Source: Geodermatophilaceae bacterium
GTDB lineage: Bacteria; Actinomycetota; Actinomycetes; Mycobacteriales; Geodermatophilaceae
Length of the DNA: 45,432 nt
Direction: 5' to 3'
NCBI GenBank assembly: GCA_013695685.1
Contig: JACCZY010000138.1
Coordinates: 1-45,432 of the forward strand
In this document: piece after piece, positions 1-7,844 of the stretch
How positions within the stretch are numbered: position 1 is the stretch's first letter
How the letters are laid out: the number at the start of each line of letters is the position of its first letter
Translations under genes and position numbers: made by a program
Notes under the pieces: generated by a model
What the model was told of the DNA's origin: nothing
The model's input: the letters and a program-made list of their open reading frames with translations, nothing else
Database searches by the model: none

Positions 1-313
1 GATCGGCCGGATCGCCCAGCAGAACGCCATCGGCAAGATCCGCTTCGACTTCGAGACGCCGTACGGCGTGGTCGGCTCGATCCGCGCGGAGAACTGGCGG
101 GCGTGGAACTTCGCCATCCTCGACCAGAGCGGCGCGGAGGTGGCTCGCATCACCAAGACCTGGGAGGGCCTTGCGAAGACGATGTTCACCAAGGCGGACA
201 ACTACGTGGTTCAGATCCACCAGCCGCTCGACGACCCACTGCTGAGCATGGTGGTCGCCAGCGCCCTGTCGGTGGACACCGCGCTGAAGCAGGACGACCG
301 CGGCTTCGGCTGA
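1..313 (+). CDS. Scramblase-family protein, C-terminal part (5' end outside window)
   Basis: The frame is open from base 2 to a TGA at 311-313, giving 103 residues, so the start lies upstream of the window. The C-terminal pattern (NWRAWNFAILDQSG, then TKADNYVVQIHQPL, then a hydrophobic stretch LLSMVVASALSVDTAL and KQDDRG) fits the phospholipid scramblase / LURP-one-related beta-barrel family as found in actinobacteria. In these proteins the last hydrophobic helix packs inside the barrel. The cellular role in bacteria is not settled, so only the family is claimed. A GTG at 68 could start a shorter product, but the upstream reading (IRFDFETPYGVVGS) clearly belongs to the same fold. The gene is convergent with the XPB helicase gene, and 114 bp separate the two stops. 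Confidence 0.75.
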   Translation, partial: IGRIAQQNAIGKIRFDFETPYGVVGSIRAENWRAWNFAILDQSGAEVARITKTWEGLAKTMFTKADNYVVQIHQPLDDPLLSMVVASALSVDTALKQDDRGFG

Positions 314-427
314 GCCCGCTGTTGCCTCCGTTCATCCGGCCGGTTTGGCGGCCACTTCGACGGACGTTGCGGGATTCTCAGTCGCCTACCCCCGATTTCG
401 ACTCCTGCGCCGGGGCAGCCGGTGGGG

Positions 428-2089
428 TCAACTCGCGTCGGGCAGCGACGGCCCGACGACGTCGTCCGCGTCGACGATGGTGTAGGCGTAGCCCTGCTCG
501 GCGAGGAATCGCTGCCGGTGCGCCGCGTAGTCCTGGTCGAGGGTGTCCCTGGAGACGACCGTGTAGAAGTGTGCCTGCCTGCCGTCGGCCTTGGGTCGCA
601 GCACCCGGCCGAGCCGCTGCGCCTCCTCCTGCCTCGAGCCGAACGTCCCGGACACCTGGATCGCGACCGAGGCCTCGGGCAGGTCGATGGAGAAGTTCGC
701 CACCTTGGACACGACAAGGGTCGGGATCTCACCGGTCCGGAAGGCCGCATACAGCCGCTCACGCTCGCGGTTCGTGGTCGAGCCCTGGATGACCGGCACT
801 GCCAGGTCCTCGCCGAGCTCGGCGAGCTGATCGAGGTAGGCACCGATGACGAGTACCTGCTCCTCAGGGTGGCGTGCCACCAGGCTGCGGACCACGGCGA
901 GCTTCGTCCGGGCGGTCGCGCAGACGCGGTAGCGGTCCTCCGGCTCGGCGGTCGCGTAGGCCATCCGTTCGGAGTCGGTCAGTGTCACCCGCACCTCGGT
1001 GCAGTCCGCCGGGGCGATCCAGCCCTGCGACTCGATGTCGCGCCACGGTGCGTCGTACCGCTTGGGGCCGATCAGGCTGAACACGTCGCCCTCGTGGCCG
1101 TCCTCGCGAACCAGCGTCGCGGTCAGCCCGAGCCGCCGGCGCGACTGCAGGTCGGCGGTCAGCCGGAAGATCGGTGCGGGCAGCAGGTGCACCTCGTCGT
1201 ACACGATCAGTCCCCAGTCGCGGGCGCCGAAGAGCTCCAGGTGCAGGTACTCACCCTTCCGCCGGGTGGTCATGATCTGGTACGTCGCGATCGTGACCGG
1301 CCGGATCTCCTTGCGCTCGCCGGAGTACTCCCCGATCTCCTCGTCGGTAAGCGAGGTGCGGGCAATCAGCTCCCGTTTCCACTGCCGTCCGGCCACCGTG
1401 TTCGTCACCAGAATCAGGGTCGTGGCCTTGGCCTGCGCCATCGCGGCGGCACCGACGAGGGTCTTGCCGGCGCCGCACGGGAGCACGACCACACCCGAAC
1501 CGCCGGCCCAGAAGCCGTCGACGGCCTGCCGCTGGTAGTCACGCAGCGTCCAGTTGCTCTCGTCGAGCTCGATCTCATGCGCCTCGCCGTCGACATAGCC
1601 GGCCAGGTCCTCGGCGGGCCAGCCGACCTTGAGCAGCGCCTGCTTGAGCCGGCCCCGTTCACTGGGGTGAACCAGCACGGAGTCCGCGTCGACGCGCGTG
1701 CCGAGCATCGGAGCGATCTTCTTCTGCCGGACGATCTCCTCGAGCACCGCTCGGTCGAGGGCGTGCAGGATCAACCCGTGGACGGGATCGTTGACCAGCT
1801 GAAGCCGACCGTACCTGTCCATGGTGTCGGCTACGTCGATCAGCAGCGCGTGCGGCACGGCGTACCGGCTGAACCGGACCAGAGCGTCCACGACCTGCTC
1901 GGCATCGTGCCCGGCGGCTCTGGCGTTCCACAGGCCGAGCGGCGTCAGCCGGTAGGTGTGCACGTGCTCCGGGGAACGCTCCAGTTCGGCGAACGGGGCG
2001 ATCGCCATCCGGCAGTCCTGCGCCTGCGCGTGGTCGACCTCCAGCAGCAGTGTCTTGTCCGACTGGACGATGAGCGGTCCCTCGGTCAC
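428..2089 (-). CDS. XPB/Rad25-type DNA repair helicase
   Basis: Superfamily 2 DNA helicase of 553 residues related to eukaryotic XPB (ERCC3), expected to be a 3'-5' helicase/ATPase acting on damaged DNA. Visible motifs are Walker A CGAGKT (residues 205-210), the DEVH box (298-301), TATLVRED (323-330) containing the XPB-type RED triplet, and motif VI QRLGRVLRPK (491-500). The first 180 residues form the N-terminal region usual in bacterial XPBs. It starts at GTG 2089 with AGGAG at 2099-2103 as ribosome binding site (spacing 9). In M. tuberculosis (from memory, Rv0861c/Rv0862c) this gene sits next to a long helicase-associated gene. Here that partner lies at 4274-6634 and a MarR/MFS pair is set in between. 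A 593-codon open frame on the opposite strand is a GC-bias shadow. Confidence 0.96.
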   Translation of the reverse strand: MTEGPLIVQSDKTLLLEVDHAQAQDCRMAIAPFAELERSPEHVHTYRLTPLGLWNARAAGHDAEQVVDALVRFSRYAVPHALLIDVADTMDRYGRLQLVNDPVHGLILHALDRAVLEEIVRQKKIAPMLGTRVDADSVLVHPSERGRLKQALLKVGWPAEDLAGYVDGEAHEIELDESNWTLRDYQRQAVDGFWAGGSGVVVLPCGAGKTLVGAAAMAQAKATTLILVTNTVAGRQWKRELIARTSLTDEEIGEYSGERKEIRPVTIATYQIMTTRRKGEYLHLELFGARDWGLIVYDEVHLLPAPIFRLTADLQSRRRLGLTATLVREDGHEGDVFSLIGPKRYDAPWRDIESQGWIAPADCTEVRVTLTDSERMAYATAEPEDRYRVCATARTKLAVVRSLVARHPEEQVLVIGAYLDQLAELGEDLAVPVIQGSTTNRERERLYAAFRTGEIPTLVVSKVANFSIDLPEASVAIQVSGTFGSRQEEAQRLGRVLRPKADGRQAHFYTVVSRDTLDQDYAAHRQRFLAEQGYAYTIVDADDVVGPSLPDAS

Positions 2090-2163
2090 CTAGGCAGTCT
2101 CCTCTCCGGCGTACGGTGGCGTACCCAGTCTGCAACGTCGGTGCGACGATTTCCCATCCTTGG

Positions 2164-2183
2164 ACCGCTCGGGGTCGAGCGGT
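2164..2183. promoter_or_regulatory. 8-bp palindrome, candidate operator
   Basis: ACCGCTCG (2164-2171) and CGAGCGGT (2176-2183) form perfect 8-bp arms around GGGT. The right arm lies about where the -35 element of the promoter at 2199-2204 should be. This suits an operator for the MarR protein encoded just downstream, but it could also be a chance GC palindrome. Confidence 0.4.
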
Positions 2184-2198
2184 CGCGGCGGGAGTGTA

Positions 2199-2204
2199 TA
2201 TAGT
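2199..2204 (+). promoter_or_regulatory. -10 element TATAGT, apparent leaderless start
   Basis: TATAGT lies 6 nt before the GTG at 2211, in a locally AT-rich patch. The spacing places transcription start at or next to the start codon, so the mRNA would be leaderless. No Shine-Dalgarno sequence precedes the GTG. Confidence 0.55.
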
Positions 2205-2210
2205 TGCAGG

Positions 2211-2660
2211 GTGAATGCACGTAACTTGGGCGAGGAAAGTCAGCAGATCCTCGCCGGCCTGATCGACATCCTCGGCGCGCTCAAGCGCCGCGCCGGCGAG
2301 CGGGAGGATCCGGCGACGGTCTTCCTGCTCCGCCACCTGACCGAGTCACCGCCGAGGCGGGTGAGTGAGCTGGCCGAGTGCTCGCGACTGGACGCCTCCA
2401 CCGTCAGCAGGCACATGAAGTCGCTGGAGGAAGCCGGTCACGTCGTCCGGCTCGAGGACCCGGACGATCGTCGGGCCACCCGCCTGTCGATCACCGATCA
2501 GGGCCAGGCCCTGTACGACGAGGCGATGGCGGCGCGCTCCGCCGCACTCAATCGCGGCCTGTCGGACTGGACCGAGGAGGACCGGCACACCCTGGCACGG
2601 CTCCTCACCCGGGCCGCCCGAAGCCTCGACACGCCGGCCGAGACACGCAGCGGTCGATGA
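2211..2660 (+). CDS. MarR-family transcriptional regulator
   Basis: A 149-residue winged-helix regulator. The recognition helix region reads RLDASTVSRHMKSLEEAG and is followed by the wing VRLEDPDDRRATRLSITDQG, the classic MarR signature. Flanking helices would form the dimer interface. GTG 2211 is preferred over longer in-frame starts because homologues begin shortly before the first helix (ILAGLIDILGALKRR) and because a -10 hexamer sits immediately upstream. The stop overlaps the start of the DHA2 exporter gene (ATGA at 2657-2660), so the two are translationally coupled. This arrangement suggests the protein represses its own operon and is released by a substrate of the pump. The ligand is unknown. 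Confidence 0.93.
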   Translation: MNARNLGEESQQILAGLIDILGALKRRAGEREDPATVFLLRHLTESPPRRVSELAECSRLDASTVSRHMKSLEEAGHVVRLEDPDDRRATRLSITDQGQALYDEAMAARSAALNRGLSDWTEEDRHTLARLLTRAARSLDTPAETRSGR

Positions 2661-4225
2661 CGACCGAGACGTCGCAGGCGCCGGCCCATCTCTCGCACCG
2701 GCAGATCGTCCTCGTGATGGTCGGCGTGATGAGCGGCATGCTGCTGGCTGCGTTGGACCAGAGCATCGTCGGCACCGCGCTGCCCCGGATCACCAGCGAA
2801 CTCGGCGGCCTGGACAAGCTGTCCTGGGTGGTCACGGCGTACCTGCTCACGGCGACAGCGACGACCCCGCTGTGGGGGAAGATCTCCGACCTGTACGGGC
2901 GGCGGCTGATCTTCCAGATCGCCATCACGATCTTCCTGATCGGCTCGGCGCTGTGCGGGTTCGCTCAGAGCATCGAGCAACTGATCGCCTTCCGCGCCCT
3001 GCAGGGCATCGGCGGTGGCGGGCTGTTCTCGATCGCGCTCAGCATCATCGGCGATGTCATCCCGCCCCGGGAGCGGGGCCGCTACCAGGGCTACTTCGGC
3101 GCGGTGTTCGGGGTCTCCAGCGTGGCCGGGCCGCTGCTCGGCGGGTTCTTCACCGACGGACCGGGCTGGCGGTGGATTTTCTACATCAACCTGCCGATCG
3201 GCATCGCGGCGCTGTTCATCACCTCAGCTGTGCTGAAGATGCCGGTGATCAAGCGCGAGCACAAGATCGACTACCTGGGTGCCCTGGCGATAGTCGGCGC
3301 GGTCACCTCGTTCCTGCTCTATCTGGAGTGGCGCGGCCGTGACTACGGCTGGGCTGAGGGCGGTGCCCTGGCCCTGCTGGGTGCTGCCGTCGCGCTGACC
3401 GCAGCGTTCATCATGATCGAGCGGCGCGCCGTGGAGCCGATCATCCCGATGCGCCTGTTCGCGAACCCCACGTTCCGGATCGGCAACATCTTCGGCTTCT
3501 GCGCGGGTGTGGCGATGTTCGGTGCGATCGTCTTCCTGCCGCTGTACCTGCAGGCGGTGCAGGGCTACTCGGCCACCGGGTCCGGCCTGGCCATGCTCCC
3601 CGCCATCTTCGGCATCCTGTCCGCGTCCATCGTCGCCGGACTGTTGATGAGCAAGACCGGCCGGTACAAAATCTTCCCTGTTGTCGGGTCCGCCCTCATC
3701 GTGGTGGCGCTGCTGATGATGTCCACCCTTGGGGTGGATACGCCGTACTGGCAGATCGCGGCGTACATGCTCGTCTTCGGGGTGGGTCTCGGCATGACCA
3801 TGCAGATCCTGCTCACCGCGATCCAGAATGACGTCCCGCACGCGGACATGGGTACGGCCACCGGCTCGGTGACGTTCTTCCGGCAGATGGGTGGAGCGAT
3901 CGGTACCGCGGTGTTCGGTGCGGTACTCGGCAGCCGGCTCGCGCTCTACCTTGCCGAGGGCCTGGACGGTGCGGGACTGCCGATCGCAACCACCGTCGAC
4001 GTCAACGACGTGGAGGCGATCCAGGCGCTCGACGGACCGGCCCGGGACGTCGTGCTGGGCGCCTTCGCCGACGCCCTCGACGATGTCTTCCTGATCGGGG
4101 TCCCGTTCCTGCTGGTCGCCTTTGTCGTCTCGCTCCTGCTCAAGGAGAAGCCGCTGAAGACCGGGTACGAGGACCCCGGAGCCTCGGGCCTGGTGGCAGC
4201 GGCGCCCGCCCCGGCGCATCGGTAG
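2657..4225 (+). CDS. MFS drug exporter, DHA2 (EmrB/QacA) type
   Basis: A 522-residue polytopic membrane protein of the 14-helix DHA2 branch of the major facilitator superfamily, expected to export drugs or other hydrophobic compounds by proton antiport. TM1 carries LLAALDQSIVGTALPRI, the D-x-x-I-V-x-x-A-L-P motif of DHA2 exporters. The loop 2-3 motif GKISDLYGRRLIF and the motif C region GPLLGGFF in TM5 are visible. The start is the ATG at 2657, which overlaps the upstream MarR stop by 4 bp; earlier in-frame codons lie inside the marR gene. Coupling to a MarR regulator indicates an inducible efflux unit. The pair separates the XPB gene from its usual partner. Confidence 0.94.
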   Translation: MTTETSQAPAHLSHRQIVLVMVGVMSGMLLAALDQSIVGTALPRITSELGGLDKLSWVVTAYLLTATATTPLWGKISDLYGRRLIFQIAITIFLIGSALCGFAQSIEQLIAFRALQGIGGGGLFSIALSIIGDVIPPRERGRYQGYFGAVFGVSSVAGPLLGGFFTDGPGWRWIFYINLPIGIAALFITSAVLKMPVIKREHKIDYLGALAIVGAVTSFLLYLEWRGRDYGWAEGGALALLGAAVALTAAFIMIERRAVEPIIPMRLFANPTFRIGNIFGFCAGVAMFGAIVFLPLYLQAVQGYSATGSGLAMLPAIFGILSASIVAGLLMSKTGRYKIFPVVGSALIVVALLMMSTLGVDTPYWQIAAYMLVFGVGLGMTMQILLTAIQNDVPHADMGTATGSVTFFRQMGGAIGTAVFGAVLGSRLALYLAEGLDGAGLPIATTVDVNDVEAIQALDGPARDVVLGAFADALDDVFLIGVPFLLVAFVVSLLLKEKPLKTGYEDPGASGLVAAAPAPAHR

Positions 4226-4273
4226 CCGGCTGGCGCGCTGCGCGCGCTCGCCCGCCCGGCAGTGGCGGGAAGG

Positions 4274-6634
4274 TCAGTCGGCCGGGTCGAGCAGCGCTGC
4301 CGACGTGATGCGGTGCAGCGCGAATGTCCGGGGCGCTCCCGCCGTCAGATCGAATGCCTGCAGGAAGCCGCCACTGAGCGAGACGGCGTCGACGATGCGC
4401 TGGCTTGCCGCGCCGTCGGCGTCGACGTAGCCGAGCCAGACCTGCCGTTCCTCATGCACGGCCTGCTGCAGCAACTCCAGGGTGGCTGCCGTCGTCACCC
4501 CAGGTACCCGCGTGTCGATCGGCATCCGCCGTGCATTGCGGGCGGCGCGATCCCCGGCACGGATCTTCGGGACAGCGGCGGCGAGTTGTTCATCGGAGGG
4601 AATCGTCGCTGCGGCCCGGCGATGCCGGGTATGTGAGGCAAGCCGCTGCGAGTCCGGCCGGCTGAGCAGGACCGCGCCGTTCGGATCCTCGGCCACCGGC
4701 GCGTAGCCGGCCCCCCGCAGCGCGTCGAGCAGAGCCTTGACGGCAACGCCGGCCACGAGCACCGTCGGGGCGATCCGGCGCAGCGCCAGCGAGGCAGTAC
4801 GCCGATCCGCGACAAGTTCGGCGAGCAGCCCCTCGTCGTCGCAGCGCAGGTACGCCGTCGCGGCGCCCGCGCGCAGCCGGCCGTGTCGCCGCGCCACGTC
4901 CTCGACCAGGTACCTGAGCGCCTGGGGTACCGGGGTACGCGAGCGAGTGGCGAAGAGTTCCTGCAGATCCGCCGCCGACCGGCCGCTGTCCAGCGCCCGG
5001 CGTACGGTCCGCTCGTCGATCCGGTACACCGTCGCGCCCCCCGAGGACTCGACGTCGGCGACCACGGCGATCTCCCGGGCGAGGGCGGGTTCCAGCGGGC
5101 CGGGGGCCACCACGGTGAGGTCAGCCTGGATCAGGACGTGGTCGACCGGTTCGGGCAACACCGGGGCCAGTGCGGCAGCGGCATCTCCACCGCTGAGAAC
5201 CAGGCGGCCGGCGCCGCTCAGCCCGCCGCGCCCGAGCAGACCGAGCTGCTCGCCCTCCGCGAGCACGGCGGCCACCAGCTCGGCCCGCCCGGTAAAGGCC
5301 CGCCTCGGCCAGCGCCAGGCCAGCTGCTCCACGACGCCCTGGGCGCCGAGGGCCGAGCCCGCCGGAAGCAGGGCCACCACATCCAGGGTGCGCCGGCGTA
5401 CCGTCGCCGCCCAGGTCCGGGTCACGTCGAAGGACAGTGCGTTGATGGACTTGTCGCGGTCGTCCTTCTGGCCGATCAAACCCGGCCACGTGGTCATCTC
5501 CACCCAAGCGGTGGCGACCTGCTCCCAGCGCTGCTCCGGCGCCCGGGCCAGCCAGACATCGAAGGTCCGGGTGGGAAGCCAGTGCGGGTCGACGTTCGGG
5601 GAGTGGTCGAGCAGGCCGGCCGCCACGCAGACCTCCAAGTAGAACGCCGCCTGCTGCTGGGTGAGATCCAGGGTCTTGCCGATCCGGCGCAGTTCGCGGA
5701 CCCCGAGCCCGCCCGAACGTAGGACGGGTGGTCCATCGACGCCGAACATGTCCAGGAGCTGCTCGATCTGTCGTAGCGCCGTCAGGACCTGGCCGGCAGC
5801 CGTCTTGTTCACAGTGGACTGTCCAATGTCGTGTGCCCGGATCGGGGGGGGCGACAGGCGGCTGGGTCCGAGCGGAGCATCACCCCGCAAGGCGAGGCCG
5901 ACCTCGCGGGGCAGTTCGACGGTCTCCGGTCCGACGGCTACCAGCAGTCCGTGGACGAGCAGCCGGCGTACCGGTGTGGTCCCCTCCGCCATGATGATCG
6001 GCCGCTGTGCCCCCGGCAGCTGCCCCAGCGGCGGGCCGGCGTCGAGCTGGGTGAGAACTGAGCGTTCGCTCTCGCCGCAGGTGGCCAGCAGATCCCGGAC
6101 CTGACCGAGATTGGCAAACACCCCGGCGATGCTGTCCGTTGCGCCGGGCTGCCGTTGCGCGGGCAGCCCCAGGGCGCCGAGGATCGGCGCCACCTGGGTG
6201 TCGGTCAGCGCAGCGACCAGGGTGCTGACCGGGCGGCCGAGACCGGCCGGGTACGGCGAGCTGAGATCTCGAACGCTGCCGACGACGTGCACCTCGTCGT
6301 CCTCGCCCCACACGACGGCGAGGTCACGAAGCCGGTCGAGCGCCGAGCGGACCGCCCCGTCCGGCACCTCGTCGTCGAGCAGCTCTCGCAGTTCGGCGTA
6401 CGACGAGGTGGCCCCCGCCAGCAGCAACCCGTCCAGCACCTGGAGCGAGAAGGCGTCGAGCTCCTCAAGTGCCCGGCCGGCCGAGACGCGTACGCCGATC
6501 CGGCTGGCCAGCACACCCATGTCTGCGGGCACGGGTAGTGCCAGGTCGGGACGGGCACGCAGCAGCCCCGCGAGCCACGCGTCGGAGCGCGTTCGCAGCC
6601 AGTCCGAGAGGCTGCGCGGCCGGGTCGAGGACAT
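4274..6634 (-). CDS. Helicase-associated domain protein (partner of XPB, Rv0862c-like)
   Basis: A long protein of 786 residues, with N-terminal [26 protein letters not shown] typical of the actinobacterial helicase C-terminal/XPB-Ssl2-like family. The C-terminal part ([21 protein letters not shown], near residues 740-760) resembles the WYL-like tail seen in that family. I see no Walker A motif or DEAD/DEVH box, so it is not itself a motor; a DNA-binding or XPB-partner role is inferred from its conserved linkage to XPB. ATG 6634 is chosen because homologues begin near [13 protein letters not shown]; a GTG at 6676 would add 14 poorly conserved residues and crowd the divergent promoter. It reads convergently with the DHA2 exporter gene (48-bp gap). 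Confidence 0.85.
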   Translation of the reverse strand: MSSTRPRSLSDWLRTRSDAWLAGLLRARPDLALPVPADMGVLASRIGVRVSAGRALEELDAFSLQVLDGLLLAGATSSYAELRELLDDEVPDGAVRSALDRLRDLAVVWGEDDEVHVVGSVRDLSSPYPAGLGRPVSTLVAALTDTQVAPILGALGLPAQRQPGATDSIAGVFANLGQVRDLLATCGESERSVLTQLDAGPPLGQLPGAQRPIIMAEGTTPVRRLLVHGLLVAVGPETVELPREVGLALRGDAPLGPSRLSPPPIRAHDIGQSTVNKTAAGQVLTALRQIEQLLDMFGVDGPPVLRSGGLGVRELRRIGKTLDLTQQQAAFYLEVCVAAGLLDHSPNVDPHWLPTRTFDVWLARAPEQRWEQVATAWVEMTTWPGLIGQKDDRDKSINALSFDVTRTWAATVRRRTLDVVALLPAGSALGAQGVVEQLAWRWPRRAFTGRAELVAAVLAEGEQLGLLGRGGLSGAGRLVLSGGDAAAALAPVLPEPVDHVLIQADLTVVAPGPLEPALAREIAVVADVESSGGATVYRIDERTVRRALDSGRSAADLQELFATRSRTPVPQALRYLVEDVARRHGRLRAGAATAYLRCDDEGLLAELVADRRTASLALRRIAPTVLVAGVAVKALLDALRGAGYAPVAEDPNGAVLLSRPDSQRLASHTRHRRAAATIPSDEQLAAAVPKIRAGDRAARNARRMPIDTRVPGVTTAATLELLQQAVHEERQVWLGYVDADGAASQRIVDAVSLSGGFLQAFDLTAGAPRTFALHRITSAALLDPAD

Positions 6635-6683
6635 CCGAACAACGCTACCCGCCGCCGCGGACCGGTGTGCGCCCACGAGGACC

Positions 6684-6689
6684 TACTGT
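6684..6689 (+). promoter_or_regulatory. -10 element TACTGT, apparent leaderless start
   Basis: TACTGT ends 6 nt before the ATG at 6696, and no ribosome binding site is visible. The layout matches the TANNNT-plus-6/7 spacing seen before several other genes in this window. Confidence 0.5.
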
Positions 6690-6695
6690 CGCGGG

Positions 6696-7493
6696 ATGGC
6701 CGGCGAGCGGGTGGCGTGGGACTACCAGGAGTCCCAGCGGGCCTGGCGCTCCTATCGCGCTGGGGGGCTGCGCTGGCTGGCCGCCGCCGTGTCCTGCGCC
6801 GTACTGGTCATCGGTGGCGCGCAGCTCGTTCTGGCCCGCTCACAACAGCTGCTGGACGAGGGGGCAGCGACCACCGCGACTGTCCGGTCCGCCGATGCTC
6901 AGAGCGTGACCTTCGACTACGACGCCGGTGGCCGGAGCTACACCGAGACATTGGACGTGGTGTCCGGGCGGCAATATGCAACCGGCGAGCAGATGGAGGT
7001 GCGCTATCACCGCGCCGACCCCGCCACCGTACGGCTGCTCGACGAGCCGCGTCGCATCCCCGGCGTCGGACCGGCGCTGGTGGTCCTCACGCTGGTCGGG
7101 GTGGCCGCCGTCCCGACCGGGATCGGAGTCACGCTGCGGGCGCTGGCCTGGCGCCGGGCGATGCGGCGCGAGCCGTGGAGTCTGGCCCGTCTGCGCGTGC
7201 GCGGTGCCGATCTCGTACTGCAGCCGAGTGACAGCGCCGGCGACAGCGACAGCGCCGGCGACAGCGACAGCGACAGCGACAACGACAGCGCCAGCGGCAG
7301 CGGCAGCGGCAGCGGCAGCGGCAGGGTGATCAGGGCCCGGATGCTGGCGACGTCCCGGTGGCGAACCAAGGCGGTACAGGCCATGGACGGGCGGGAGCTG
7401 TGGATCCTGCCGGTCGGTACGCGCACCCTCGTGCTCACCGCTGACGGTGCGGGCACGCTCTACGGCCTGCGCCGCACCCGGCCCAGGCCATGA
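6696..7493 (+). CDS. DUF3592-like membrane protein with Asp-Ser/Gly-Ser repeat
   Basis: A 265-residue protein of unknown function. A first membrane helix lies near residues 25-47, followed by an extracytoplasmic beta-rich domain (residues 50-118, including TATVRSADAQSVTFDYDAGG and a VRYHRADPATVRLL motif, which resembles DUF3592). A second helix lies near 124-150. The cytoplasmic tail is split by a low-complexity run of Asp-Ser, Ala-Gly-Asp-Ser and Gly-Ser dipeptides at residues 179-209. After it the sequence returns to an ordinary beta-like segment (RMLATSRWRTKAVQAMDGRELWIL), so the repeat looks like an insertion inside a domain rather than a tail. The ATG at 6696 fits the -10 element upstream. 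The stop codon lies within the left arm of a hairpin. Confidence 0.8.
   Translation: MAGERVAWDYQESQRAWRSYRAGGLRWLAAAVSCAVLVIGGAQLVLARSQQLLDEGAATTATVRSADAQSVTFDYDAGGRSYTETLDVVSGRQYATGEQMEVRYHRADPATVRLLDEPRRIPGVGPALVVLTLVGVAAVPTGIGVTLRALAWRRAMRREPWSLARLRVRGADLVLQPSDSAGDSDSAGDSDSDSDNDSASGSGSGSGSGRVIRARMLATSRWRTKAVQAMDGRELWILPVGTRTLVLTADGAGTLYGLRRTRPRP
7230..7322 (+). repeat. In-frame hexanucleotide repeat (GACAGC / GGCAGC)
   Basis: About 93 bp of imperfect 6-bp units, first gacagc with interspersed gccggc, then five ggcagc units at the 3' end. They encode Asp-Ser then Gly-Ser dipeptides. Because the period is a multiple of three, gain or loss of units would change linker length without breaking the frame. 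Confidence 0.9.
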
Positions 7494-7543
7494 TCGTGAG
7501 GCTGGATTGAGCGGTTCCGTACAATCCAACCTTACGATCATGG
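7488..7543. terminator. 22-bp-arm hairpin across the stop codon
   Basis: Arms 7488-7509 and 7522-7543 pair at 20 of 22 positions around a 12-nt loop. The outer ends read CCATGATCG and CGATCATGG. The stop TGA of the upstream gene (7491-7493) is inside the left arm. No U-tract follows, so this is a candidate actinobacterial-type terminator or a dispersed repeat element. Confidence 0.65.
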
Positions 7544-7634
7544 TGGCCGCGCACCTGGAACTGGCCGCGCATGGTGGCGCCCGCCCCGGTCCGCCCGGCA
7601 TCATTGACGCACCGCGGCACGCAGGAGGAAACGC

Positions 7635-7844
7635 ATGGCGACGAGGGTGGGCAGGCGCAAGAGCCAGTTGGTCGAGCCGACGTGGTTTGCCAGCGAAGAC
7701 GGCGGGCCACCGCTGACCGAGTTGCTCGCGGAAAACCAGGGTGCGCTCTCGCCGTTCGGAGAGGATGCGCAATTCCCGCTGCCCGCCAGCGAGGTGAACT
7801 ACCAGCATCCCACAGCGAAGCCGAACCGGGCGGAGAACAACTAG
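7635..7844 (+). CDS. Small hypothetical protein (69 aa)
   Basis: A 69-residue soluble protein with no membrane segment or cysteine, rich in Glu, Pro and Asn. It starts basic (MATRVGRRKSQLVEPTWF) and ends PTAKPNRAENN. I do not recognise a family. It is taken as real because a strong ribosome binding site AGGAGG (7623-7628) precedes its ATG by 6 nt and because its TAG is directly followed by the ATG of the acyl-CoA ligase gene (7845). The two are almost certainly co-translated. It could be a partner or regulator of the ligase, or a translation-coupling leader; there is no sequence evidence to choose between these. Confidence 0.7.
   Translation: MATRVGRRKSQLVEPTWFASEDGGPPLTELLAENQGALSPFGEDAQFPLPASEVNYQHPTAKPNRAENN

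Noticed and set aside
422-2203. Plus-strand open frame opposite the XPB gene
   Set aside because: The XPB motifs on the minus strand are complete, and this frame has no domain and no start signal.
7230-7322. Calcium-binding adhesin or cell-wall Ser-Asp repeat
   Set aside because: The repeat is short, lies on the predicted cytosolic side after the second membrane helix, and changes to Gly-Ser.
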